A program made the position numbers and the translations under genes. From Lachnobacterium bovis DSM 14045 (GTDB lineage: Bacteria; Bacillota; Clostridia; Lachnospirales; Lachnospiraceae), in the NCBI RefSeq assembly GCF_900107245.1, contig NZ_FNPG01000006.1:6291-70290 (forward strand): a stretch of 64,000 nt of DNA, given 5' to 3'. Under the pieces are notes generated by a model. It saw only the letters and a program-made list of their open reading frames with translations. It ran no database searches and was not told the DNA's origin. The first letter of the stretch is position 1. Each line of letters starts with the position of its first letter. Positions 49,188 to 57,065 of the stretch are shown here, piece after piece.

Positions 49188-51269
49188 ATGAAGTTTTATG
49201 TAAGTGCATGTGCTAAAAAAAGTGGAAATGGAGATATTAATAATCCGTTTTTAACAATTCAGGAAGCAGCAGAAATTGCAAAGCCAGGAGATGAGGTTTT
49301 TGTTTTTCCAGGTGAGTATAGAGAGGCTGTAAATCCAATTAATTCAGGAGAGGAAGATAGACCTATTAAGTATACCAGTATTGAAAAACATAAGGCAATT
49401 ATAACGGGTGCAGAAAGAGTTAAAGGCTGGAAGACGCTTGGAAAGGGTGTTTGGGAAAGAAGGATAAACTGCGAAATTTTTGGAGATTATAATCCTTACA
49501 CAACGAGAGTTTCTGGGGATTGGTTTATTGCGGATTTTGTTGCACATACAGGAGATGTTTATTTGAATCATAAATCTATGTATGAAGTAACATCTGAAGA
49601 AGATGTAAAAAATCCTAAATTAAATCCAAATTCATGGGATAAAGAATTTTCAAAATATGTTTGGTATGCCAAAGAGGATAAAAAAAATAATCAGATAGTA
49701 TTTCTTTGTAATTTTGATAAAGTAGATCCAAATGAGGAAATAGTTGAGATAAGCGTAAGAAAAAATTGCTTTTTCCCAAAACAAATAGGGAAAAATTATA
49801 TACATCTAAGCGGTTTTGTTATAAGAGAAGCAGCAACTCAATGGGCACCACCTACAGCTTTTCAGGATGGAATGATTGGCCCACATTGGTCAAAAGGTTG
49901 GATGATAGAAGATTGTGATGTATATGAAAGCAAATGTGTTGGAATATCTTTGGGAAAGTACAAACAAGAGGATAATGACAACAAATGGTTGAATTGGAAA
50001 TACAAAGATGGAGCACAAACTGAACGAGAATGTATCTGTGAAGCAGTTGTAAATGGATGGAACAAAGATAATATAGGTAGTCATATTGTTAGAAATTGTA
50101 AGATTCACGATTGCGGACAAGCCGGAATAGTGGGACATTTAGGCGCGGTATTTAGTATAATTGAGAATAATGAAATCTACAATATTAATAATAAGCAGAA
50201 TCTTGCAGGTGCTGAAATTGGAGGAATTAAATTACATGCTGCAATAGATACGATTATCAGAAGAAATCATATTTATAATTGTACACGAGGATTGTGGTTA
50301 GACTGGCAGGCGCAAGGAACAAGGGTTTCTCAAAATTTGTTCCATCATAATACGCTGCCAAAGCTTGAAAAGATTGAAAAATTAAATGTAGCAGCTTTTC
50401 AAGGGATGGGTGAAGATATTTTTGTAGAAGTGTCACATGGACCAACACTGATAGATAATAATGTTCTTTTATCAGATCGAGCTATTAAACTTGCAAGTCA
50501 GGGTGTGGCGGTTGTTCACAATTTAATTGCAGGAGGATTAGTATCAATTGGGATAGGCACAGATAATGGTGGAGTGAAACTTAAAGATAAAACAGTTAGG
50601 TATACACCATATCATATGGCACATAGTACAGACATAATGGGATTTATGACTATCTTACATGGAGATGATAAGTTCTATAATAACATTTTTATTCAGCAAG
50701 AAAAAAGAGCAGTTATGAAAAATGTTATGGAAGAGTTATCAAAGGACGGCAATAGATGGGATGATGGAAATATAAATGTTGGAACAGATGTATTTGATAA
50801 TGGATTTTTGTCATTTGACGAGTGGAAACATGAGTTTGAAGGATATTGTGGAATGGGTTCGCCGGATACAGATAGATATTATATGCCTCTTCCAGTATGG
50901 ACAAATGGAAATGTATTTTTAAATGGAGCTAAACCTTGGAAAAAGGAAAAAAATTATAAGGTGGATTCTGATAAAAAATACAAGCTTAAACTTGTTTCTG
51001 ACGAAAATGGTTGGTATTTAGATACTGATATATATGACTTTGTAGCAGAAGTAAAGAGTAATTTAGTAACAACAAAAACTCTTGGAATAGCATTTGAACC
51101 AGAAGAACAATTTGAAAATCCAAATGGTGAGCCATTAATTTTAGACAGAGATTTCTATGGTAACATGAGAGAAAAGTCAACAATTCCAGGACCATTTGCT
51201 TTTGATAAAAGTGAAAAAACAATGTTAAACTTGACAAATAAAATTGCTATTGATACCCTAAAAATGTAA
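49188..51269 (+). CDS. Beta-xylosidase, GH120-like right-handed beta-helix enzyme
   Basis: A 693-residue protein without a signal peptide, so probably acting on imported xylo-oligosaccharides. The N-terminus KFYVSACAKKSGNGDINNPF then PGDEVFVFPGEYREAVNP is the usual beta-helix entry. FGDYNPY, GDWFI and HTGDVYLNHKSMYE follow the GH120 pattern. Asp372 in GLWLDWQAQGTR and Glu414 in DIFVEVSHGP fit the family's nucleophile and acid/base, with a loop insertion of about 18 residues between them. The stop codon is inside a copy of the island's operator sequence. Confidence 0.82.
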   Translation: MKFYVSACAKKSGNGDINNPFLTIQEAAEIAKPGDEVFVFPGEYREAVNPINSGEEDRPIKYTSIEKHKAIITGAERVKGWKTLGKGVWERRINCEIFGDYNPYTTRVSGDWFIADFVAHTGDVYLNHKSMYEVTSEEDVKNPKLNPNSWDKEFSKYVWYAKEDKKNNQIVFLCNFDKVDPNEEIVEISVRKNCFFPKQIGKNYIHLSGFVIREAATQWAPPTAFQDGMIGPHWSKGWMIEDCDVYESKCVGISLGKYKQEDNDNKWLNWKYKDGAQTERECICEAVVNGWNKDNIGSHIVRNCKIHDCGQAGIVGHLGAVFSIIENNEIYNINNKQNLAGAEIGGIKLHAAIDTIIRRNHIYNCTRGLWLDWQAQGTRVSQNLFHHNTLPKLEKIEKLNVAAFQGMGEDIFVEVSHGPTLIDNNVLLSDRAIKLASQGVAVVHNLIAGGLVSIGIGTDNGGVKLKDKTVRYTPYHMAHSTDIMGFMTILHGDDKFYNNIFIQQEKRAVMKNVMEELSKDGNRWDDGNINVGTDVFDNGFLSFDEWKHEFEGYCGMGSPDTDRYYMPLPVWTNGNVFLNGAKPWKKEKNYKVDSDKKYKLKLVSDENGWYLDTDIYDFVAEVKSNLVTTKTLGIAFEPEEQFENPNGEPLILDRDFYGNMREKSTIPGPFAFDKSEKTMLNLTNKIAIDTLKM

Positions 51270-51345
51270 ACAGTTTATAAAATTTGACATTATGGCGGCA
51301 AGGAAAATAAAGAGATAAAAGAAATGAAGAAGAAAATAACTTCTA
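51266..51345 (+). repeat. Cassette copy B: promoterless copy of the operator-leader
   Basis: From GTAAACAGTTTAT (51266-51278) through TTTGACATTATGGCGGCAAGG to ATGAAGAAGAAAATAACTTCT, this matches 51740-51820 at roughly 85 percent. The -35/-10 half of the cassette is missing: left of the operator the sequence is the xylosidase coding region, and TAA of that gene is bases 2-4 of the operator. This marks a recombination junction. Confidence 0.8.
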
Positions 51346-51368
51346 AGAATGTAAAGGAGGTGTTATGA
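51324..51368 (+). pseudogene. Remnant start of a copy of the 51801 permease gene (14 codons)
   Basis: ATG AAG AAG AAA ATA ACT TCT ... TGA reads MKKKITSKNVKEVL, against MKKKNTSTYV at the start of the permease gene at 51801. The frame ends 1 nt before the next ATG. It could be a dead fragment or, since it carries the ribosome site of the next gene, act as a coupled leader peptide. Confidence 0.5.
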
Positions 51369-51369
51369 A

Positions 51370-51480
51370 ATGAGTCAATTAGCATTTGATGCAATAATGA
51401 TTGCAATTTCTTGTGCAAATCTTATATTTATAATGGTCGTTTTAATTATGTTATATAGATTCTTAAGAAATCATAAATAA
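51370..51480 (+). CDS. 36-residue hydrophobic peptide (possible holin-like toxin or accessory peptide)
   Basis: MSQLAFDAIMIAISCANLIF continues with a hydrophobic segment and ends YRFLRNHK: one membrane helix of about 22 residues with a basic tail. AAGGAGG lies 9 nt upstream of the ATG. Size and layout recall the holin-like type I toxins (TxpA/Hol_Tox group), or small membrane peptides of bacteriocin loci. I cannot decide between them. A strong hairpin follows 40 nt after the stop. Confidence 0.55.
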   Translation: MSQLAFDAIMIAISCANLIFIMVVLIMLYRFLRNHK

Positions 51481-51521
51481 TAATTTTTGTATAGTATGTA
51501 ATAATTTTAGAAAAAATAAAA

Positions 51522-51570
51522 AGAGCCACATTCTATATATGTAACATTTAATATATAAGAGTGTGGTTCT
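51522..51570. terminator. Hairpin after the 36-residue peptide gene
   Basis: AGAGCCACA (51522-51530) with TGTGGTTCT (51562-51570) and an inner ATATAT/ATATAT helix. There is no long T-run on the plus side. An imperfect AAACGTTT-centred palindrome (51598-51610), of the type bound by LacI-family proteins, lies just beyond. Confidence 0.5.
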
Positions 51571-51704
51571 ATTATATGTATGATTTATTCTCAATATTGA
51601 AACGTTTTCAGCTGTATAAAATTTGTAAAAGTATTAATATATTAAGTTTTGATTAATTTTTTGGTAAATACACATTAAAATTAAAAAAAAGATAGCTAAA
51701 AGTA

Positions 51705-51752
51705 TTGACGATCTTTTTTGCTACTATTATTATTGTTGTGTAAACGGTTTAC
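51705..51752 (+). promoter_or_regulatory. Promoter-operator cassette C (before the lactococcin-972-type permease)
   Basis: TTGACG 51705-51710, 17 bp, TATTAT 51728-51733, 6 bp, then GTAAAC-G-GTTTAC at 51740-51752. Every spacing is the same as in cassette A. Confidence 0.8.
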
Positions 51753-51800
51753 TAAATAATTTGACATCATGGTGGCAAGGAAAACAAAGAGGTAAAGGAA

Positions 51801-54005
51801 ATGAAGAAGAAAAATACTTCTACATATGTCTTAATCAGTTTATTAATTATGCAAGGCGCTATATGCACATTGCTTGTTTTAAATTGTTTGAGTAATATGT
51901 ATAATGATAAATGGAAAAATTATGGCGAGAATGAGCAAAAAACTCATAAACTCTATATTAAAGATATATCAAATGACAAACAAGAACAGATTAGAAGTTT
52001 ACTATTAGAAGAAGTAGATAGGGAACACGCTTTTATTTTTAAAAAAGTAAGTCTTAACCAGGGAGAATCCATAAGAGGAATGAAGATGGGGGTATACGGA
52101 GATGTAAATAGTATGCCAGAGTTTGACTTCCTTGATCGTGATATTGTAAATAAGAAATCAGTCGAAAAATTGTTAAAGTCAGAGAAAGATGAAACTACTT
52201 TAGGAGTTCTAAATGGTAGTGCAAATTCAATTGGAAATATTCCCCTTTTTAACTTTGGAGATAACTTTGTTATAGAAAAATTAAAACAGACAACTAAGGA
52301 AACTGTAAATGGACAATATTACATATCGGGATTAGATACTGCAAAATTTGACAGTTTAGTAAATGATTTAGCAAAAGCAACAAAACAAAATAGAGATAAT
52401 TTCTTGATATCAAATCGTCAAGAAAGTGTGACAGCGGCATTAAAGGATATGTTTATAATAGGATTTGTAATAGGAAGCGTTATACTTAATGTAGTAGCCA
52501 ATATGATACTTTATTTGTTAAGAATGAAGGATGAAGGAAAATATATATTAATGGGATGGTCTAGAAAATCTTTTTTCGCAATGTGCTATCAAGAGATTAT
52601 TAATGCTGCATTTATTTTGATTCCAATAGTTGCAATAGCGTTATTTGTTTTTTCGGGATGGAATAATAGTTCTATAAGTTTTATTAGTTATTGTATTTTG
52701 GCAGGTTTGATAAATGTGATTTTAATGTTTATCGAACTAATTCCAGTTGCATTAACATGTTTTAGTGTAAAACCTATTAATGCTATTCATGGTAGAGTGC
52801 CGAAAAAAATGTTGTATATGTCTATGTCAGTTGTATACTTGATTGTTGTAGGAATGTTGCAAGGATCATGTTGGTACGTAGATGGTTTGAAAAAAAGTAT
52901 AGATGAAAATTCAAAACTGCTAAGTCGTTGGGAAAAGGTGTCAGATTATAACGTCTTGTATGATCTTTTACCAGGTGATGATCAAGAATCATTCGCTAAT
53001 AATTCTAACAAATTAAGTATGGATGTGCTTGATTGGTATAAGAGCATGGAAGATAAAAAAGGTGTATATATAATTAATACTTCCGAGTATAGTAGCAGTA
53101 TAATCCAGAGGTGGAAAGATTACAAGTCTTATAAAAATATACCAGATAAGCCATTTTGGTATTTTTATTATTCACCTAATTATGCTAAAAAAGAGATTCC
53201 AGATTTAGATTCGAAACTGTTAGATGAGGCAAGAAATGGAGTGAGAGTATATCTTTTACCAGATACACTATCAAAAAAAGAAAAAATCAAGGTTGAAAAA
53301 TGGATTAAGGAAGACACAGAAAGCAACATATCTGATGATGATATTCAAACTTCATTTGAAAGAAACAAAGAGTATAAGTTTGTATACTACAAACCAAAGA
53401 AAAAATTCTTTACATGGGGAACTAAATCTAAAGAAAAAATCGAAACAGATTCACCTTATATTTTGTTGACAACGTCTGAAAATATAAATTCTGTCGAATG
53501 TGATAATTTAAGGGCGGAAACGCTTGAAAATACTATGATTAAATTTGAAAATACAAAACTTGCTGACAAGTACTCTGATATAAAGTATTTAAAGAAATAT
53601 CATTTGAATGATAATAAAATTAAATTTATTGCAGTAAGAGAATATATAAATGGAATACAAAAAAGCCTAAGAACATCAATATGTTGGTTTGGAGTCGTTA
53701 TTGGTATTTTATCCGTTATAGTAACAGGAAATTTATTGGCAATAGCAGTACTTTATAAAAAGACTAATATCAAGAAAAACAGTATAAAGAAATTTTTAGG
53801 TTATAGTAATTTACAAATGCATGGAAAAATTTCGACTGTAGTTATTGTGGCTGTAATAATAGAAATTTTAATTGCAAAATTGTTACAGTGCAGAATTGGT
53901 ATGCTTATGACAACATTGTTAGGAATAGTGCAATTGGTTGTGCTTAAAGTGTACTTGTCAAAAAATGCAGTAGAAAGTATAATCACAGAATTTAAGGAGA
54001 ATTAA
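51801..54005 (+). CDS. Bacteriocin-associated FtsX-type membrane protein (lactococcin-972 type), module 2
   Basis: A 734-residue protein: N-terminal helix (about 9-30), an external domain of about 190 residues, three or four helices (about 212-345), a second large external domain (about 365-610), and four C-terminal helices. This is the layout of the bacteriocin-associated 7-TM integral membrane family found beside lactococcin-972-type ATPases. The start codon is behind GGTAAAGGAA. The ATPase begins 3 nt after its stop. No bacteriocin precursor is attached to this copy, so immunity or export of another peptide is possible. Confidence 0.75.
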   Translation: MKKKNTSTYVLISLLIMQGAICTLLVLNCLSNMYNDKWKNYGENEQKTHKLYIKDISNDKQEQIRSLLLEEVDREHAFIFKKVSLNQGESIRGMKMGVYGDVNSMPEFDFLDRDIVNKKSVEKLLKSEKDETTLGVLNGSANSIGNIPLFNFGDNFVIEKLKQTTKETVNGQYYISGLDTAKFDSLVNDLAKATKQNRDNFLISNRQESVTAALKDMFIIGFVIGSVILNVVANMILYLLRMKDEGKYILMGWSRKSFFAMCYQEIINAAFILIPIVAIALFVFSGWNNSSISFISYCILAGLINVILMFIELIPVALTCFSVKPINAIHGRVPKKMLYMSMSVVYLIVVGMLQGSCWYVDGLKKSIDENSKLLSRWEKVSDYNVLYDLLPGDDQESFANNSNKLSMDVLDWYKSMEDKKGVYIINTSEYSSSIIQRWKDYKSYKNIPDKPFWYFYYSPNYAKKEIPDLDSKLLDEARNGVRVYLLPDTLSKKEKIKVEKWIKEDTESNISDDDIQTSFERNKEYKFVYYKPKKKFFTWGTKSKEKIETDSPYILLTTSENINSVECDNLRAETLENTMIKFENTKLADKYSDIKYLKKYHLNDNKIKFIAVREYINGIQKSLRTSICWFGVVIGILSVIVTGNLLAIAVLYKKTNIKKNSIKKFLGYSNLQMHGKISTVVIVAVIIEILIAKLLQCRIGMLMTTLLGIVQLVVLKVYLSKNAVESIITEFKEN

Positions 54006-54008
54006 AAA

Positions 54009-54668
54009 ATGAAACAAAATGCCATAGAAGTAACTGGTTTAAATAAAAAGTTTGGAAACAGACATATTATAGAAAACTTTAATCTTGAAATAGAAAAAGG
54101 AGAGTTCGTAGCAATTGTAGGACCTAGTGGATGCGGAAAATCTACGCTTCTTAATGTCTTGGGAATGTTAGAAAAATATGATGGAGGAAAAATTAAAATA
54201 AATGGGAAAAAGTTGCCAGAAATAAACTCTAAGGCAGCTACAATGGTTAGGAGAAATGTAATTAACTATCTTTTTCAAAATTATGCATTAATAGATAATG
54301 AGACTGTAGAGAAAAATTTGCTTATAGCAATGGAATTTGTAAATAAATCTCATAAAGAAAAGATAAATATGATTTCAAAAACGTTAGATTATGTGGGATT
54401 AAAACATTTACAAAAGGAAGTTGTAAATACTTTATCAGGTGGAGAGCAACAAAGAGTGGCCTTAGCAAGAACTATATTAAAACCAGGAAACATTGTATTA
54501 GCCGATGAACCAACCGGTTCGTTAGATCCCAAATCCTCAGATAATGCATTTGGTTTAATTAAACAATTGTGTAAGGAAAATGGTAAAACAGTGGTAATGG
54601 TAACTCATAATATGGAATTAGCAAAAAGAGCAGATAGAATTGTTGAGATGCCACTGATTAGAAAATAA
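54009..54668 (+). CDS. ABC ATPase, lactococcin-972-type exporter, module 2
   Basis: A 219-residue ATPase of the MacB/LolD-like class. Walker A GPSGCGKSTLLN (about 38-49), Q-loop YLFQNYALIDNETVEKNL typical of lactococcin-972-group ATPases, signature LSGGEQQRVALAR, Walker B VLADEPTGSLD and switch MVTHN. It is paired with the preceding permease, with a strong AAGGAGAATT ribosome site inside the permease's 3' end. Confidence 0.93.
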   Translation: MKQNAIEVTGLNKKFGNRHIIENFNLEIEKGEFVAIVGPSGCGKSTLLNVLGMLEKYDGGKIKINGKKLPEINSKAATMVRRNVINYLFQNYALIDNETVEKNLLIAMEFVNKSHKEKINMISKTLDYVGLKHLQKEVVNTLSGGEQQRVALARTILKPGNIVLADEPTGSLDPKSSDNAFGLIKQLCKENGKTVVMVTHNMELAKRADRIVEMPLIRK

Positions 54669-54684
54669 AAATATAAATGAATGT

Positions 54685-54721
54685 AAAAAGCGATGCACCT
54701 ACCCTAAGTGCATCGCTTTTT
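54685..54721 (+). terminator. Terminator of module 2
   Basis: A perfect 14-bp stem (54685-54698 with 54708-54721) ending in TTTTT, loop CTACCCTAA. Confidence 0.92.
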
Positions 54722-54771
54722 CGACTTACAATTTATTTAGTTTTATAAACAATTATGGATTGATAAAGTAT

Positions 54772-54800
54772 TTGTAAAAGATGGACAAACATGGTATATT
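54772..54800 (+). promoter_or_regulatory. Promoter of the third ABC module
   Basis: TTGTAA at 54772-54777 and TATATT at 54795-54800, 17 bp apart. It lies inside an apparent upstream coding extension, arguing for the TTG start at 54895. Confidence 0.6.
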
Positions 54801-54894
54801 AGAAAGTATAAATATCGCGTTTTATACAGCAATATCATATTTTGCTAAGTATTATAATGTTATTGATTTCTGCAATTCTGGAGGGTTTACTATA

Positions 54895-55527
54895 TTGAAT
54901 TTACTTGCAAAAAATATTAATAAAACTTATGAAAACCTCGAAGTTATAATGGATTTTTCGTATGAATTTGTAGGCGGAAATGTATATAAAATAGAAGGTA
55001 GAAATGGAACAGGTAAATCTACGTTATTAAGAATTTTAAGCGGTTTAGAACAATGTGAAAGTGGAACTATATTGGTTCAAAATCAAAAAAAATTGATTAG
55101 CATAGAAGAATATTCCAAAGCCAATAAAATTTTATATCTACCAGACATTGATTTATGTCAAGAATGGCTTACGATAGAAGAAAATATCGAATGGTTACAT
55201 GTTATGAGTGGGGTTAAAATGGACGAGACAGTAGAGTTGTATAGAGAATTAAATATTCTTGAGGAAGATTACAAAAAAGTTGCTGTAGAGTGTTCGTTAG
55301 GAACTAGAATGAAAGTTGGATTATCCTTGTTGTATTCACTATATGATTATAAATTAATTTTTATAGATGAAACATTAGCACATTTAGATACAATTTTCAG
55401 AGAAAAATATCTAAAAAAATTAAAAAATTACGCAAAAAACAAAAAGGCAGTTATTTTTTTGATTGACCACGAAGATATAGATGATAGCAGTATAAAAACA
55501 ATTAAGTTAGTCAAAGGAGATATATAG
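54895..55527 (+). CDS. ABC transporter ATP-binding protein, module 3
   Basis: A 210-residue ATPase starting at TTG 54895, 9 nt after GGAGGG. A longer frame to 54781 overlaps the promoter. Walker A is EGRNGTGKST, the signature is degenerate (CSLGTRMKVGLSLL) and Walker B is LIFIDETLAHLD, followed by a DHED switch. Like the 48137 protein it belongs to the compact ABC-2 type. It begins a three-gene set with two membrane proteins. Confidence 0.85.
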   Translation: MNLLAKNINKTYENLEVIMDFSYEFVGGNVYKIEGRNGTGKSTLLRILSGLEQCESGTILVQNQKKLISIEEYSKANKILYLPDIDLCQEWLTIEENIEWLHVMSGVKMDETVELYRELNILEEDYKKVAVECSLGTRMKVGLSLLYSLYDYKLIFIDETLAHLDTIFREKYLKKLKNYAKNKKAVIFLIDHEDIDDSSIKTIKLVKGDI

Positions 55528-55532
55528 GGGTC

Positions 55533-56066
55533 ATGAATATGGAAAGCACTAATAAAAAAGAATGCAAGAAAAAAGATTTTAATATATGGTTTACTACATT
55601 AAACTTTATTATATATTTAGGGCTATATTTGTGGTGTAATTATACAATTATTTTTAATAATAAAAAAATGCATGGAAAAATAGAAGAAGCGTTAAACTTG
55701 ATTAAAGGTGATTTAAAAAATCCAATGTTTTTTGTTATAAGTATAATTATAATTCAAGCCATTTGTGTGGTAATCTTAAATTATTTATTATTAAGAGTTG
55801 TGATAGGTTTATGCAGATCAAATCATATTAGTCGAGCTAAATCTTTAAATGTAATTTTCTTAGCTAAATTTGAAAGCTTATTATTTGCTATAATTGTGTC
55901 TAATTTATTTAGAAATTTGACAAATTTTGATTTAGTGGTAAGAATTATTAGTAATTTAATATATTGCACAGGGTTATATACTTTGATTTCAAAAGAAATT
56001 AATAAAGATTATAAAAAGCGAACAATTTTATTATTTGTAGTTATTTTTTTGATAGGACTATTTTAA
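55533..56066 (+). CDS. Membrane protein of ABC module 3, unidentified
   Basis: A 177-residue protein with about five hydrophobic segments (near 18-35, 64-88, 105-128, 135-150, 160-177) and a charged Lys-rich N-terminus. ATG 55539 is an equally good start, 8 nt after GGGG. I do not recognise the family. Its position 5 nt after the ATPase suggests a permease or accessory subunit. Confidence 0.6.
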   Translation: MNMESTNKKECKKKDFNIWFTTLNFIIYLGLYLWCNYTIIFNNKKMHGKIEEALNLIKGDLKNPMFFVISIIIIQAICVVILNYLLLRVVIGLCRSNHISRAKSLNVIFLAKFESLLFAIIVSNLFRNLTNFDLVVRIISNLIYCTGLYTLISKEINKDYKKRTILLFVVIFLIGLF

Positions 56067-56068
56067 TC

Positions 56069-56106
56069 AATATGTACTGATTGTTTAAATCAGTACATAT
56101 TTTTTT
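56069..56106 (+). terminator. Intra-module terminator or attenuator
   Basis: A perfect 14-bp stem-loop (AATATGTACTGATT and complement) followed by T-rich sequence that runs directly into TTTTTTGGAGG, the ribosome site of the next gene. Only part of the transcripts would pass into the next gene. Confidence 0.8.
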
Positions 56107-56115
56107 GGAGGAAAA

Positions 56116-57006
56116 ATGTATTTAAAGATGCTAAAACTGATACAATTATATCGTTGGAGATTTTCAAAAAATAATTTATCGAAAGAACAATATTTTGTCA
56201 TGGATAATATAATAGGCATAATAATAGGTTTATTATATTTGATTTTTTCATATGCTTTAATGACAAGTGTATGCAATTTTTTTATTATTATAGGTGTTGA
56301 GGTATTGATGATTTTCTCTGTTTTAAATCAATATTGGTTAAAAACAGTGGAACAGTATAAAGAGACTAGAAGCAAAAAAATACTTATGGTTACAAGAAAT
56401 AAAATAAAATATTTAATGTATTTATATTTAAAAAATAATTATTATGCAATACATTTTATGTTTTTTTGGCTTTTTCTGGAGAGTTTATTAGTATTTTTCA
56501 ATATAAAACTGTTGGTGATTAATTTTTTTGCCATGTTAGTTGTTATAGTGATTTTGGTAAAAGATTTTTATATGTCGTGTGGATTTAATAAAGTTAATAA
56601 AAAATCAAGGAAAATTTCATGTATAAGAGATTACAATCAAAGTTATTTATATAGATATAATTTTTTAGTGTTACAAGAAAATTTGACTTTTATCATTGGA
56701 GCAGGAGTTGTATTATTTTTCAAACAAAATATAATAATTATTTATGAAAGTATATTTATGGTTTATATGGCATGTGTCCAATTACAGATTGAAAAGTATA
56801 TGGATGATTATGATAATACATATAAGAATTATTTATTTAAAAAAGCGATGGGCTGCGTCGTGATTTATATACAAGTTATTGTATTTACGGTTAACTTTTT
56901 GAAAATAGATTCAATAATTAAATGCATTATAGAAATAATTTTGGCTGGAATAGTATATGTTGTTCCTTTTGAAAAAATATTTTATAAATATGAGATAAAA
57001 CTATAA
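56116..57006 (+). CDS. Multi-pass membrane protein of ABC module 3, probable permease
   Basis: A 296-residue very hydrophobic, Ile/Phe/Tyr-rich protein with about seven membrane helices. The N-terminus MYLKMLKLIQLYRWRFSKN is amphipathic and basic, as in ABC-2 permeases and the 46509 protein. Family not recognised. It probably forms the transport path with the 177-residue protein. Confidence 0.6.
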   Translation: MYLKMLKLIQLYRWRFSKNNLSKEQYFVMDNIIGIIIGLLYLIFSYALMTSVCNFFIIIGVEVLMIFSVLNQYWLKTVEQYKETRSKKILMVTRNKIKYLMYLYLKNNYYAIHFMFFWLFLESLLVFFNIKLLVINFFAMLVVIVILVKDFYMSCGFNKVNKKSRKISCIRDYNQSYLYRYNFLVLQENLTFIIGAGVVLFFKQNIIIIYESIFMVYMACVQLQIEKYMDDYDNTYKNYLFKKAMGCVVIYIQVIVFTVNFLKIDSIIKCIIEIILAGIVYVVPFEKIFYKYEIKL

Positions 57007-57018
57007 TTTTAAGCTAAA

Positions 57019-57056
57019 AAGGGCGTAAGATGAAATAAATTCACCTATACGCCCTT
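57019..57056. terminator. Convergent terminator, module 3 against the bacteriocin operon
   Basis: AAGGGCGTA (57019-57027) with TACGCCCTT (57048-57056), flanked by A-rich and T-rich sequence. It serves genes arriving from both sides. Confidence 0.8.
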
Positions 57057-57065
57057 AATATTTAT

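Noticed and set aside
51598-51610. CcpA catabolite-response element before cassette C
   Set aside because: TGAAACGTTTTCA is one base short of the cre spacing and sits far upstream of the promoter; noted only as an imperfect LacI-type palindrome.
54781-54894. N-terminal extension of the module 3 ATPase
   Set aside because: The extension contains a good -35/-10 pair, lacks a ribosome site, and the domain proper starts just after GGAGGG and TTG 54895.
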